In this document: piece by piece, positions 7,061-15,354 of the stretch
How positions within the stretch are numbered: position 1 is the stretch's first letter
How the letters are laid out: each line of letters starts with the position of its first letter
NCBI GenBank assembly: GCA_031286005.1
Contig: JAITVC010000170.1
Coordinates: forward strand, 1-24,333
Origin: Bacteroidales bacterium
Lineage (GTDB): Bacteria > Bacteroidota > Bacteroidia > Bacteroidales > P3
DNA: 24,333 nucleotides
Direction: 5' to 3'
The notes under the pieces: model-generated
What the model was told of the DNA's origin: nothing
Database searches by the model: none
What the model saw: only the letters and a program-made list of their open reading frames with translations
Made by a program: the position numbers and the translations under genes

Positions 7061-8248
7061 ATGAAAAATGTCATCTCTGTGTTCGTGGCTGTTATGTTCT
7101 CTACGCCCTTATTCGCACAAGACAAAAAAGAATCGCCCTATACCTTCGAAATGGTCAGAGACCTCAAAGCCTCGCCTGTTAAAAATCAATTCCGTTCGGG
7201 CACTTGCTGGAGTTTCGCTACGACGTCGTTTTTGGAATCTGAAATTTATCGCACGTCGAATAAACTCTACGACCTTGCAGATATGTATCCCGTGTATTGT
7301 GCGTATATGGCGAAAGCCGACCGTTATGTGCGTTTACACGGCCAAACCAACTTCCCCACAGGAGGCGCATCCGGTGATGTTCTTTGGACGTTTCAGAACT
7401 TCGGCATCATCCCCGAAGAGGCCTATCCGGGCTTAAACTATGGAGAAGAGAAGCACGACCATGGCGTGTTGGATAAATTCTTAAAATCTATTGTTGAAGC
7501 TACCACAGAAGATACAAAAATCCTCAATCCAAATTGGAAGTTCCCATTCACTGCTATGCTAAATGCCTATTTGGGAGAAGCTCCAACCGAATTTACTTTT
7601 GAAGGCAAATCCTATTCTCCAAAAACATTTGCCGAATCAACGAAGTTGAACATGTCGGATTATGTCAAAATCACATCCTACACCCATCATCCGTTTTATG
7701 GCCGATTTGCAATCGAAGTGCCAGATAATTGGCTGATGCACGAGGCTTACAATGTGCCGCTGAGGGAATTTGTAGAAATTGCACAAAACGCAATAAATAA
7801 CGGCTACACCGTGTCTTGGGGCGGTGATGTGAGCAATAAGGGTTTTTCGTGGAAACATGGTTTGGCCATTGTTCCCGATGAAACACAACAAGATAATTTG
7901 ACCGGCACCGAGCGCGACAAATGGGAATCCATGAATGAAAAAGAACGTGCCGCATCAGTTTATACATTTGATAAAATTGTGAAGGAACAAGTGGTTTCGC
8001 AAGGCATTCGTCAAAAGGCTTTTGATAGTTGGGATGCAACCGATGATCACGATATGCACATTACAGGCTTGGCCAAAGACCAAAATGGGAACACGTATTT
8101 TAAAGTAAAAAACTCATGGGATGTTGATAATCCCTATCAAGGCTATTGCTACATGTCGATACCTTATTTTCAACGCTACACGCTGGATATAAGGGTGCAT
8201 AAGAATGCAATTCCAACAGCGATTAAAGCAAAACTTGGCATCAAATAG
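7061..8248 (+). CDS. Exported papain-like C1 peptidase, PepC/bleomycin-hydrolase type
   Basis: A 395-aa cysteine peptidase with an N-terminal signal peptide (MKNVISVFVAVMFSTPLFAQ). The triad is clear: SGTCWSFATTSFLE with Cys49, DDHDMHITGLA with His333 and VKNSW with Asn351. The region KASPVKNQFRSGTCWSFA and the sequence around WLMHEAYNVPLREF follow the aminopeptidase C/bleomycin hydrolase pattern, although classic PepC is cytosolic and about 450 aa. The export signal suggests periplasmic digestion of peptides, in line with an asaccharolytic or mixed lifestyle (inference). The recX start codon lies inside its 3' end. The promoter is at 7036-7043 and an 11-bp repeat lies further upstream. Confidence 0.93.
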   Translation: MKNVISVFVAVMFSTPLFAQDKKESPYTFEMVRDLKASPVKNQFRSGTCWSFATTSFLESEIYRTSNKLYDLADMYPVYCAYMAKADRYVRLHGQTNFPTGGASGDVLWTFQNFGIIPEEAYPGLNYGEEKHDHGVLDKFLKSIVEATTEDTKILNPNWKFPFTAMLNAYLGEAPTEFTFEGKSYSPKTFAESTKLNMSDYVKITSYTHHPFYGRFAIEVPDNWLMHEAYNVPLREFVEIAQNAINNGYTVSWGGDVSNKGFSWKHGLAIVPDETQQDNLTGTERDKWESMNEKERAASVYTFDKIVKEQVVSQGIRQKAFDSWDATDDHDMHITGLAKDQNGNTYFKVKNSWDVDNPYQGYCYMSIPYFQRYTLDIRVHKNAIPTAIKAKLGIK

Positions 8249-8693
8249 CGTGCTATCCCGCGCCCAAAAATACTGCGACTACCAAGACCGCTACCAACAA
8301 GAAGTTCGCGACAAACTCTATGCGTGGGGCGCCAAATCCAACGATGTTGAGCAGATTTTGTGCCAACTTGTTGAGACGGACTATATCAATGAAGAACGCT
8401 ATGCACGTGCGTTTGCACGAGGTAAATTCCGTATCAAACATTGGGGCAAAACCAAAATTCGCCACGAACTCAAACAGCGACGCATTTCGGACTATTGCAT
8501 CAAGCAGGGCCTTTTGGAGATTGCCGATGAGGATTATTTGGAAACCTTAAAACAGGTTATAGATAAAAAATATCGGGAAACCGCCGTAGGGACGAAAAAT
8601 CTTTCGCCCATACAACAGCGCAAAATTGCCACATACGCTATTTCGAGGGGCTTTGAACCTGATTTGGTTTGGGAGGTCATTAAAAACCGATAG
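8205..8693 (+). CDS. recX: Regulatory protein RecX
   Basis: A 162-aa helical, basic protein of RecX type: repeated three-helix modules, the first with ALARAQKYCDYQDR-like character (SRAQKYCDYQDRYQQEVRDKLYAWG), the second with TDYINEERYARAFARGKFRIKHWGKTKIRHELKQRRI, which is the most conserved part of RecX. RecX binds RecA filaments and limits recombination activity. The ATG at 8205 overlaps the upstream peptidase by 44 bp; an in-frame GTG at 8250, just after that stop, would give a 147-aa protein and is a fair alternative. The 3' end lies 9 bp from the convergent DUF4294 gene. recA is not in this window. Confidence 0.9.
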   Translation: MQFQQRLKQNLASNSVLSRAQKYCDYQDRYQQEVRDKLYAWGAKSNDVEQILCQLVETDYINEERYARAFARGKFRIKHWGKTKIRHELKQRRISDYCIKQGLLEIADEDYLETLKQVIDKKYRETAVGTKNLSPIQQRKIATYAISRGFEPDLVWEVIKNR

Positions 8694-8702
8694 GGAGTTG
8701 GC

Positions 8703-9311
8703 TTAAGGTTTGGTAATTGCACTCAAATTGCCACTCTCAATGCGTCGCACAATAATTTCAATATCCCTGTCTGCTCCATTAGGAGCGTATTTCGTCTTTA
8801 AATTATAGCCAAATAATCGGCCAACACCTTGATACAAGTACGCTTGAAACGAATTTCGCAAATCTTTGACAAGTACAAATGCCGAATGCGAAGTTTCTCG
8901 ATCCAACAGTTTCACTAAGATTTTACCTTGCGTAATTGTCAAATTCCGAAGTTCTTTTTCAAACTGCCGCTTGATGTCTTTTTCGGCTTGTTTCATCAAT
9001 TGAGCCTTTTTGCGCTCGTTTTTTTCCTGTGCTAAAATATGGTCGTAATAGCGATACCGTTCCCCGGCCATTTTGGCGTAGGGATACACTTTTCTCACAT
9101 TGTAAACCAAACGCCGGTAGCGTTCTTCTTCGCGTTTGGATTTGAATATTTGTTTGGAAATAACCTCAAACTCTCTTAACTGGTAATACGGCAAAGTATC
9201 GCCATCCACCACCATACAAGGCACAATAAATCCTCCGTGTCCGTCGGGAATTTGAGCATGCACCACACTTGCCATGCATGTACATAAGGCCATAATAACA
9301 TACATTCGCAT
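8703..9311 (-). CDS. Exported DUF4294 domain-containing protein
   Basis: A 202-aa protein with a short signal peptide (MRMYVIMALCTCMASVVHAQ) and the DUF4294 pattern: GDTLPYYQLREFEVISKQIFKSKREEERYRRLVYNVRKVYPYAKMAGERYRYYDHIL, a Lys/Glu-rich helix (QEKNERKKAQLMKQAEKDIKRQFEKELRNLTITQGKILVKLLDRET), then LKTKYAPNGADRDIEIIVRRIESG. The family is restricted largely to Bacteroidota and has no known function. The start at 9311 is chosen because it gives the only complete signal peptide with a basic residue; it lies just 4 nt after the TATCTTTG box, so the mRNA may be leaderless. Longer upstream frames would read through the promoter. Confidence 0.87.
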   Translation of the reverse strand: MRMYVIMALCTCMASVVHAQIPDGHGGFIVPCMVVDGDTLPYYQLREFEVISKQIFKSKREEERYRRLVYNVRKVYPYAKMAGERYRYYDHILAQEKNERKKAQLMKQAEKDIKRQFEKELRNLTITQGKILVKLLDRETSHSAFVLVKDLRNSFQAYLYQGVGRLFGYNLKTKYAPNGADRDIEIIVRRIESGNLSAITKP

Positions 9312-9315
9312 GTTG

Positions 9316-9323
9316 CAAAGATA
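9316..9323 (-). promoter_or_regulatory. Promoter -7 box for DUF4294, 4 nt from the start codon
   Basis: The minus strand reads TATCTTTG followed by CAAC and ATG. With a consensus centred near -7, transcription would begin at or within a base or two of the A of ATG. Confidence 0.72.
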
Positions 9324-9376
9324 CAAAAAAAATGAATATAACAACCAATTTAATTCGCTATTAACTATTTTTTTCG

Positions 9377-9384
9377 TATCTTTG
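9377..9384 (+). promoter_or_regulatory. Promoter -7 box for the ABC transporter operon
   Basis: TATCTTTG, 54 nt upstream of the preferred ATG at 9439; it is divergent from the DUF4294 promoter about 55 bp away. Confidence 0.8.
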
Positions 9385-9438
9385 TGTCGCAAAAATAAAA
9401 ACCGATGACAGTTCATCAAAATGATAAAAACTAATTTT

Positions 9439-10353
9439 ATGATTTTAGAAGCCAAACACATTTACAAATCTTACGCTAATCACAAAGCGCTGAACGATGT
9501 TTCAATCAGTGTGCCGCGTGGTAGCGTTTTCGGTCTTTTGGGGCCGAATGGAGCGGGAAAAACAACGCTTATCCGAAACATCAACCAAATCACAGCACCC
9601 GATTCGGGCGAGATTTTGTTTGACGGCGAACGCCTGCAACCTAAACACATCGAACAAATCGGTTATCTGCCCGAAGAGCGAGGACTCTACAAAAAGATGA
9701 AAGTCGGCGAACAAGCCATGTATCTTGCACAACTCAAAGGCCTATCGGAAAAAGAAGCCATGACCAAACTTAAAGAATGGTTTGTGAAGTTCAGTATCGA
9801 AACATGGTGGGATAAGAAGGTGGAGGAACTTTCCAAAGGTATGGCGCAAAAAGTACAGTTTATTGTAACCATTCTGCACAACCCCAAATTGCTGATTTTC
9901 GATGAGCCGTTTAGTGGTTTCGACCCGGTAAACGTGGAATTGCTCAAGGCCGAAATGATGAAACTTCGGGACAATGGCACCACGATTATTTTCTCTACGC
10001 ACAACATGGCTTCGGTTGAAGAACTTTGCGACAACATCGCACTTATCAACAATTCGCAAGTGGTGCTGAGCGGAAACATGAAAGAAATTCAACGGCGATA
10101 CCGCAATCATACGTATAGTTTGACGTATGAAAACGAGCAAGAAGTAAACCTTCAACCATACCTACAGCAAGGCTTCTCCGTGTTGAGCAGCCAATCCAAC
10201 GGACATGGTTTCTTCACTGCGAAAATTCAAATCCCAACCGATAGCAAGATTAATCACTTGTTGGCCGAAATTACCAATCATGTGGATATTACCGGCATTC
10301 AGGAAATTTTGCCATCTATGAACGATATATTTATTCAAACCGTAACAAAATGA
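9439..10353 (+). CDS. ABC transporter ATP-binding protein, NatA-like
   Basis: A 304-aa ABC ATPase. Walker A is GPNGAGKT (35-42), signature LSKGM (131-135), Walker B LLIFDE (151-156), H-loop His188 in FSTHNM. The signature lacks the usual GQ and reads LSKGMAQK, common in ABC-2 drug/Na+ exporters of this type. A C-terminal extension of about 80 residues follows the nucleotide-binding fold. Family members begin MILEAK, so the ATG at 9439 is preferred over an ATG 18 nt upstream (9421). The stop overlaps the permease start as ATGA. The pair exports an unknown substrate; NatAB homologues pump Na+, but substrate cannot be inferred here. Confidence 0.95.
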   Translation: MILEAKHIYKSYANHKALNDVSISVPRGSVFGLLGPNGAGKTTLIRNINQITAPDSGEILFDGERLQPKHIEQIGYLPEERGLYKKMKVGEQAMYLAQLKGLSEKEAMTKLKEWFVKFSIETWWDKKVEELSKGMAQKVQFIVTILHNPKLLIFDEPFSGFDPVNVELLKAEMMKLRDNGTTIIFSTHNMASVEELCDNIALINNSQVVLSGNMKEIQRRYRNHTYSLTYENEQEVNLQPYLQQGFSVLSSQSNGHGFFTAKIQIPTDSKINHLLAEITNHVDITGIQEILPSMNDIFIQTVTK

Positions 10354-11681
10354 AATCTAAAATTCTTTTAATAATCCGTCGCGAGTATATGACTCGCGTT
10401 AAGAAAAAATCGTTTTTAATCATGACGATTTTAGCCCCGGTTCTGTTTGCATCGCTGGCCATTATTCCGGCGTTAATCATGAACGTGAGTTCCGACAAGG
10501 ATACGGTGGCTGTGGTTGACGAGTCGGGCATTTATCAAGATAAATTGAAAAATACCGAGAAGTTAGTCTTCACTCACGTGGAAAACGTGGATACCGCTAA
10601 AGCGCAACTGAAAGAAGACACTTACGATTTAGTGTTGCACATTCAATCCGCCGACAGCTCGGAAGCCAACCAAACGGCGTTGTTCTACAACAAAAAACAA
10701 CCCGGAATGGACCCTGTTATGGCTATTCAAACCCAATTGCAAGACGTGCTGCAAAACAAACTGCTGGTGCAATCTTACAACATTACAACCGAAGATTACA
10801 ACCGAATTAAGGCTATAAAAATAGACGTGCCCACGCTGGATGTGCAAACCGGCGATGAGAAAAACACCGCCGTGCAAACCGGCATCGGCTTTGCATCCGG
10901 CATTTTGCTGTTCATGTTTGTGATGATGTTTTGCACGCAAGTGATGCAAGGCGTTATCGAAGAAAAAAGCAACCGCATCATCGAAGTTATCGTATCTTCA
11001 GTGAAACCTTTTCAAATCATGATGGGCAAAATTGTAGGCATCGCACTCGTTGGCTTAACGCAATTTGTGCTGTGGATTGTTCTCACGCTTGGCATCATCA
11101 CCGTAGCCGGAAGCGCTATATCCTCATCGTTTGCCAAAGATGTGGCTACCGCCCAAACCATGCCCATGAACACCATGATAGACCAAGACATGACGGAACA
11201 AATGGCCGATAAAATGCCGTCTGCCGATATGGTTGGCAAACTTCTGGAAGGCTTTGGAAACATTGATTTCACGTTTATCATTGTGATGTTTTTGATTTAT
11301 TTCATCGGCGGATATTTGCTGTATGCCTCGCTGTTTGCGGCCGTAGGATCGGCGGTGGACAACGAAGCCGACACGCAGCAATTCATGATGCCGCTTACTG
11401 TGCCGCTCATGATTGGCTACATCGCCGCGATGATGCTCGTAGGCAATCCGCATGGCACCGCAGCGTTCTGGTTCTCGATAGTTCCGCTCACATCGCCTAT
11501 GGTGATGATGATGCGTGTAGGATTTGGTGTTCCCGTGTGGGAATTAGCCCTATCCATTGGCCTGCTCGTGGCCGGATTTGTCTTCACGACATGGCTCGCT
11601 GCGAAGATTTACCGTGTCGGAATCCTCATGTACGGCAAAAAAATCACGTACAAGGAGCTTTGGAAGTGGTTGAGATACTAA
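10350..11681 (+). CDS. ABC-2 type transporter permease, NatB-like
   Basis: A 443-aa membrane protein. It has one N-terminal transmembrane segment (about 20-44), a large extracytoplasmic domain (about 50-170) with VAVVDESGIY, and then five hydrophobic segments (about 178-200, 224-250, 308-335, 346-366 and 395-420). The EEKSNRIIEVIVSSVKPFQIMMGKIVG segment is the conserved amphipathic region of NatB/ABC-2 permeases that contacts the ATPase. It begins 4 nt before the end of the ATPase gene, implying translational coupling. One permease with one ATPase suggests a complex with two copies of each, or a homodimeric permease (inference). Confidence 0.94.
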   Translation: MKSKILLIIRREYMTRVKKKSFLIMTILAPVLFASLAIIPALIMNVSSDKDTVAVVDESGIYQDKLKNTEKLVFTHVENVDTAKAQLKEDTYDLVLHIQSADSSEANQTALFYNKKQPGMDPVMAIQTQLQDVLQNKLLVQSYNITTEDYNRIKAIKIDVPTLDVQTGDEKNTAVQTGIGFASGILLFMFVMMFCTQVMQGVIEEKSNRIIEVIVSSVKPFQIMMGKIVGIALVGLTQFVLWIVLTLGIITVAGSAISSSFAKDVATAQTMPMNTMIDQDMTEQMADKMPSADMVGKLLEGFGNIDFTFIIVMFLIYFIGGYLLYASLFAAVGSAVDNEADTQQFMMPLTVPLMIGYIAAMMLVGNPHGTAAFWFSIVPLTSPMVMMMRVGFGVPVWELALSIGLLVAGFVFTTWLAAKIYRVGILMYGKKITYKELWKWLRY

Positions 11682-11712
11682 CTTAAAAGGGATGTCTCGA
11701 CTGAACAGAGGC

Positions 11713-11796
11713 TTCACAACCTCGTGAAAGAGGCTCGAAGGCCAAAAAACAAGTTTCACGACCTTGTGAAAGTATCTTTACTGCCAAAATGTCAGT
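11713..11796. repeat. Two degenerate 42-bp tandem units with TTCAC/GTGAA hairpins between convergent genes
   Basis: Units start at 11713 and 11755. Each begins TTCACRACCTYGTGAAAG, which folds as a short hairpin (stem TTCAC/GTGAA, or TTTCAC/GTGAAA in the second, with a 6-nt loop), and later contains GCCAAAA and AGT. The region separates the convergent ABC permease and GT-C-like genes, so the hairpins could end transcription from either side, although no long T-run follows. Confidence 0.6.
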
Positions 11797-11818
11797 TTCT
11801 ATAAAGATTGAGGCGGTT

Positions 11819-13549
11819 TTACGGATTAACTATCCAAATTGAAAAATACGGATTAGTCCAAACTTGACGGTAGTTGTGCTTTTGTAAAAATGCATTGAAT
11901 ACTGCCGTTCGCCCTGAATTGTGTTTGTAAGAGTTTGGTTTGTTTTCGGCGTAATAATCGGGTTGTGGCGCCGACCATTCGGGGAAACTTTCAAAATGCT
12001 GAGTAACTACAACCGGCAACGGCAAGGTTTTTTCGGCCTCTAAAAGTTGTTGGGCAAATGTTGCGCTGTGAATCGCCGGCCAAGATATGCCGAGATAAGG
12101 TTGGCTCTGCGTGAGGGCGTGAATCATGGGGATATGCTCAAACGCCAGCACATAATCATTGGGACGGATGTATTGATTGAGCGCCGGAATGAGTTCGTTC
12201 ATCACATCCGCACGAAGTTTGGTTGTGTAAATATGTTTGGCAATAGGATGGTGGATGGCGTAGCGTTTTTGGAACCGAGAGCCGTTGTCGAAATACGCCT
12301 GATTGGCGATTGTTGCGAGTTGCACAATCCCAAAAACACCCAATAAAATCCCAAAAGACCACCGCTTCACGTTAAATAAGACCGATAACTTTTCCATGTT
12401 GGAAAATCCCCACCAAAGCGTAAGGGGAACGGCCAGCCAAATGCTGTAAAGCCCCATGTTTCCGATATACCAATCACTTCCAACGGGGAGTAAAAACATC
12501 ATCACAATAGAGCCTACGATTATTCGGCGCAGGTTTTTGTCGTTCGTTTTCCAAAATAATACCGCTTGCGCGAAAAATCCCAAGGCATAGAGCCAGAAAA
12601 CGCACGACACGTTGTATAGCTTTAAAAAGCTAAATAAGAAAAGACAAATTATGAAAGTTCTGATCCAAAACTCCCATAGTGATAGGTTATCTTTACTTCG
12701 CCATCGGAAATAGGGCTTGTGCCATTGAAAATCCACTAACGACAAAAGCGGTATGATAAAAATGCAGCCAACCCTTGCAATGGTTATGTAATTTCGAATA
12801 ATGGTTTGGAACAATTGTACAAAACTGTGTGAATTGTCGGCCTCACCGGCGATGTTAAACATCATCATCACACTATTTACAAATATGTCGAGATGACCAA
12901 GTGCAAGCATGGTTAATAAAACCGCCAAGCCGCCAAGTACAAGTCCGGTGCAGAAACCTGCGGCTTGTTTCCAAACGGTTTTCCAATTGTTCGAGAACAA
13001 CGGAATCAGCAAAATCCATGCCCAAAGTGTGAGGTTAGGCAATCGCGAAAATACATTTACGGCCAGTAAGAAGCCACTTAATAACAGCGGCCACAGCTTG
13101 TTTTCTTCAATGCCTTTCATCAAGAAATAAAACGCCGACAAACTGAAAAGCACAACCAATTGGCTATGTTCAAAGGCAATCACACCAAAGTCGAACATCA
13201 ACGTGAGAACAACACAGGAAACGGCCAATATCCAATCGGGCAACCGTTTCCGGAAGATGGCTATAACCATTCCCAAACTTGCTAAGTGGATTAAAATCCC
13301 TAATATCCGAAAAGCAAAGATTCCTGCATTCGGAAATAGTTTGAGCCAAAGACCGCCAACAATACCCGAAAGCCAATACAAGAAATTGTATTCGACAGAT
13401 TGCGGATGGTTGAAGATTTGCTGAAAAAAGGTTAACGAAAAACCCTCATCGCACAAATCAAATCCTTGAAAAGCCAATAATCCTTGAAAGCATGCAATAC
13501 CGAATAGGGTACTGAGTAAGACGATGGAGTGTTTGGTGTTTATTTGCAC
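11819..13549 (-). CDS. Polytopic membrane protein, GT-C glycosyltransferase-like
   Basis: A 576-aa protein with about ten or more hydrophobic segments across residues 8-410 and a soluble C-terminal part of about 150 residues. The first extracytoplasmic loop has FDLCDEGFSLTFFQQIF, an Asp/Glu motif in the position expected for GT-C (ArnT/PMT-like) enzymes that use lipid-linked sugars. This supports, but does not prove, a glycosyltransferase. The start is GTG at 13549; an in-frame stop lies 15 nt upstream and no ATG is available nearby. A hairpin-forming AT-rich repeat occupies the 90-bp gap to pruA, with no promoter box, so the gene may be cotranscribed with pruA. Its acceptor and sugar are unknown. 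Confidence 0.75.
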   Translation of the reverse strand: MQINTKHSIVLLSTLFGIACFQGLLAFQGFDLCDEGFSLTFFQQIFNHPQSVEYNFLYWLSGIVGGLWLKLFPNAGIFAFRILGILIHLASLGMVIAIFRKRLPDWILAVSCVVLTLMFDFGVIAFEHSQLVVLFSLSAFYFLMKGIEENKLWPLLLSGFLLAVNVFSRLPNLTLWAWILLIPLFSNNWKTVWKQAAGFCTGLVLGGLAVLLTMLALGHLDIFVNSVMMMFNIAGEADNSHSFVQLFQTIIRNYITIARVGCIFIIPLLSLVDFQWHKPYFRWRSKDNLSLWEFWIRTFIICLFLFSFLKLYNVSCVFWLYALGFFAQAVLFWKTNDKNLRRIIVGSIVMMFLLPVGSDWYIGNMGLYSIWLAVPLTLWWGFSNMEKLSVLFNVKRWSFGILLGVFGIVQLATIANQAYFDNGSRFQKRYAIHHPIAKHIYTTKLRADVMNELIPALNQYIRPNDYVLAFEHIPMIHALTQSQPYLGISWPAIHSATFAQQLLEAEKTLPLPVVVTQHFESFPEWSAPQPDYYAENKPNSYKHNSGRTAVFNAFLQKHNYRQVWTNPYFSIWIVNP

Positions 13550-13555
13550 AGGAAT

Positions 13556-13634
13556 TACGAATTAAAAATTACGAATTACGAATTATTTTGGATTATATCA
13601 CCTTGTAATTCGCAATTCGTAATTCGTAATTATT
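13556..13634. repeat. AATTACGAATTACG inverted repeat between pruA and the GT-C-like gene
   Basis: Tandem AATTACG units at 13567-13585 are mirrored by TAATTCG units at 13613-13631, with 18 of 19 positions pairing, around a 27-nt loop. The outer flanks carry further AATTACG and AATTAAAAATTACG copies. It nearly fills the 90-bp gap between two same-strand genes and ends just before the GTG start. Confidence 0.8.
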
Positions 13635-13639
13635 GAAAT

Positions 13640-15271
13640 TTATTTTTCCAACATGAATGGATAACCGTATTCCGTGGGAGGAACAAGACTTTCCTTAATC
13701 GTTCGTGGACTTGTCCAGCGAATTAAGTTGAGGAATGAGCCGGCTTTATCGTTGGTTCCCGAAGCGCGAGCGCCACCGAATGGTTGTTGGCCAACCACAG
13801 CGCCTGTACATTTATCGTTGATGTAGAAGTTACCGGCAGCATAGCGAAGTTTTTCGTCTGCGATGAGGATAGCCTCACGGTCTTGTGCAAAGATAGAGCC
13901 TGTCAACGCATAAGGCGAAGTGGCATCGCACAAATCCAACGTCTTTTTGTAGTCGGCATTTTTGTAAACGTGAATGGTCAATATAGGTCCAAAGATTTCT
14001 TCTTCCATGGATTTGTATTTCGGCGTTTTTGCCAGAATAATCGTAGGTTCGATGAAATACCCTTTTTTCTTGTCGCCTTTTCCGCCGATGATGATTTCGG
14101 CATCTTTCGACTTCTTGGCGTGCTCGATATATTTCATGCAGTTGTCGAACGAGGTCTCGTCAATCACCGCATTCACCAAATTTGAGAAGTCTTGCACATC
14201 GCCCATCTTAACCGTCTTCAGCATTTTTTCCAAACGGGATTTCACGTCTTTCCAAAGGCTTTCGGGAACGTAGGCACGAGATGCCGCCGAACATTTTTGT
14301 CCTTGAAATTCAAAAGCGCCACGCAACAACGCCACGCAAAGTGCAGGCACATCAGCCGATTCGTGAGCAAAGATAAAATCTTTTCCACCGGTTTCGCCAA
14401 CGATTTTGGGATAGGATTTATAGTGAGTTAAGTTCTTTCCGATCTTTTCCCAAACGTTGTTAAACACGTTTGTGCTTCCTGTGAAGTGGAAGCCCGCAAA
14501 GTCTTTGTGGTCGGTGCAAACAGAGCCAATCAAACTTCCCGAACCCGGCACGAAGTTAATCACACCATCGGGTAATCCGGCTTCTTTGAAGACTTTCATC
14601 AACCAATAATTCGAGAACAAGGCTGTGGTGGAAGGTTTCCACACGCACACATTACCCATCAAAGCGGGCGCCAAGTTGAGGTTTCCGGCGATGGCCGTGA
14701 AGTTGAACGGCGTAACCGACAGAATAAACCCTTCCAACGGGCGATATTCCACACGGTTTATCGTTAAGGCATCATGAATGGGTTGGTTGCGGTAGATTTC
14801 TTGTGCGAAATGCACGTTGAAACGCAAGAAGTCGATGAGTTCGCAAGGTGTGTCAATCTCGGCTTGATAAGGGTTTTTGCTTTGTCCGAGCATCGTTGCA
14901 GCGTTGAGGATGTAGCGATACTTGGTCGAAAGCAAATCGGCAATCTTCAGCATGATGGACGCACGGTCGACAAATGGCATTTCGGCCCAAGCCTTTTTGG
15001 CTTTCATGGCGGCATCGATGGCCATTTTCACTTCTTTTTCGGTACATTGGTGGTAGGTGGCCAACACGTGTTTGTGGTCGTGCGGCATCACCACTTTACC
15101 AAGTTTTCCTGTGCGGATTTCTTTTCCGCCGATAATCATCGGAATGTCGATGGTTTTAGACGATAGGTCTTTCAATGCGGCTTTCAAAGCAGCACGTTCG
15201 GGTGTGCCCGGAGCATACGATTTGATCGGCTCGTTTTTGGGCATTGGGTAATTAAAAATTGCGTTGTTCAT
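13640..15271 (-). CDS. pruA: L-glutamate gamma-semialdehyde (1-pyrroline-5-carboxylate) dehydrogenase
   Basis: A 543-aa NAD(P)-dependent aldehyde dehydrogenase, the usual length of the stand-alone PruA/RocA type. It oxidises glutamate semialdehyde to glutamate in proline and arginine/ornithine catabolism. Visible features: VTPFNFTAIAGNLNLAPALMGNVCVWKPS (about 186-214), FTGSTNVF (263-270), the general base Glu293 in VGETGGKDF, catalytic Cys327 in FQGQKCSAASRAYVP, and the C-terminal GAVVGQQPFGGARASGTNDKAG. The start at 15271 is chosen because the next in-frame start upstream reads through the TATCTTTG box (15296-15303). No proline dehydrogenase gene is nearby. The downstream membrane protein may share its transcript. 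Confidence 0.96.
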   Translation of the reverse strand: MNNAIFNYPMPKNEPIKSYAPGTPERAALKAALKDLSSKTIDIPMIIGGKEIRTGKLGKVVMPHDHKHVLATYHQCTEKEVKMAIDAAMKAKKAWAEMPFVDRASIMLKIADLLSTKYRYILNAATMLGQSKNPYQAEIDTPCELIDFLRFNVHFAQEIYRNQPIHDALTINRVEYRPLEGFILSVTPFNFTAIAGNLNLAPALMGNVCVWKPSTTALFSNYWLMKVFKEAGLPDGVINFVPGSGSLIGSVCTDHKDFAGFHFTGSTNVFNNVWEKIGKNLTHYKSYPKIVGETGGKDFIFAHESADVPALCVALLRGAFEFQGQKCSAASRAYVPESLWKDVKSRLEKMLKTVKMGDVQDFSNLVNAVIDETSFDNCMKYIEHAKKSKDAEIIIGGKGDKKKGYFIEPTIILAKTPKYKSMEEEIFGPILTIHVYKNADYKKTLDLCDATSPYALTGSIFAQDREAILIADEKLRYAAGNFYINDKCTGAVVGQQPFGGARASGTNDKAGSFLNLIRWTSPRTIKESLVPPTEYGYPFMLEK

Positions 15272-15295
15272 AAGGGAATGATTTTTGAGTTTTTG

Positions 15296-15303
15296 CAAAG
15301 ATA
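15296..15303 (-). promoter_or_regulatory. Promoter -7 box for pruA
   Basis: The minus strand reads TATCTTTG, 24 nt upstream of the pruA ATG at 15271. Confidence 0.82.
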
Positions 15304-15354
15304 CGAAAAAAAAATGACAATAACGATCCAAAGTCCACCAACGTTCGAGTAAGA

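Noticed and set aside
9312..9461. Longer N terminus for the DUF4294 protein
   Set aside because: It would include the promoter box and overlap the divergent ABC promoter; the signal peptide begins at 9311.
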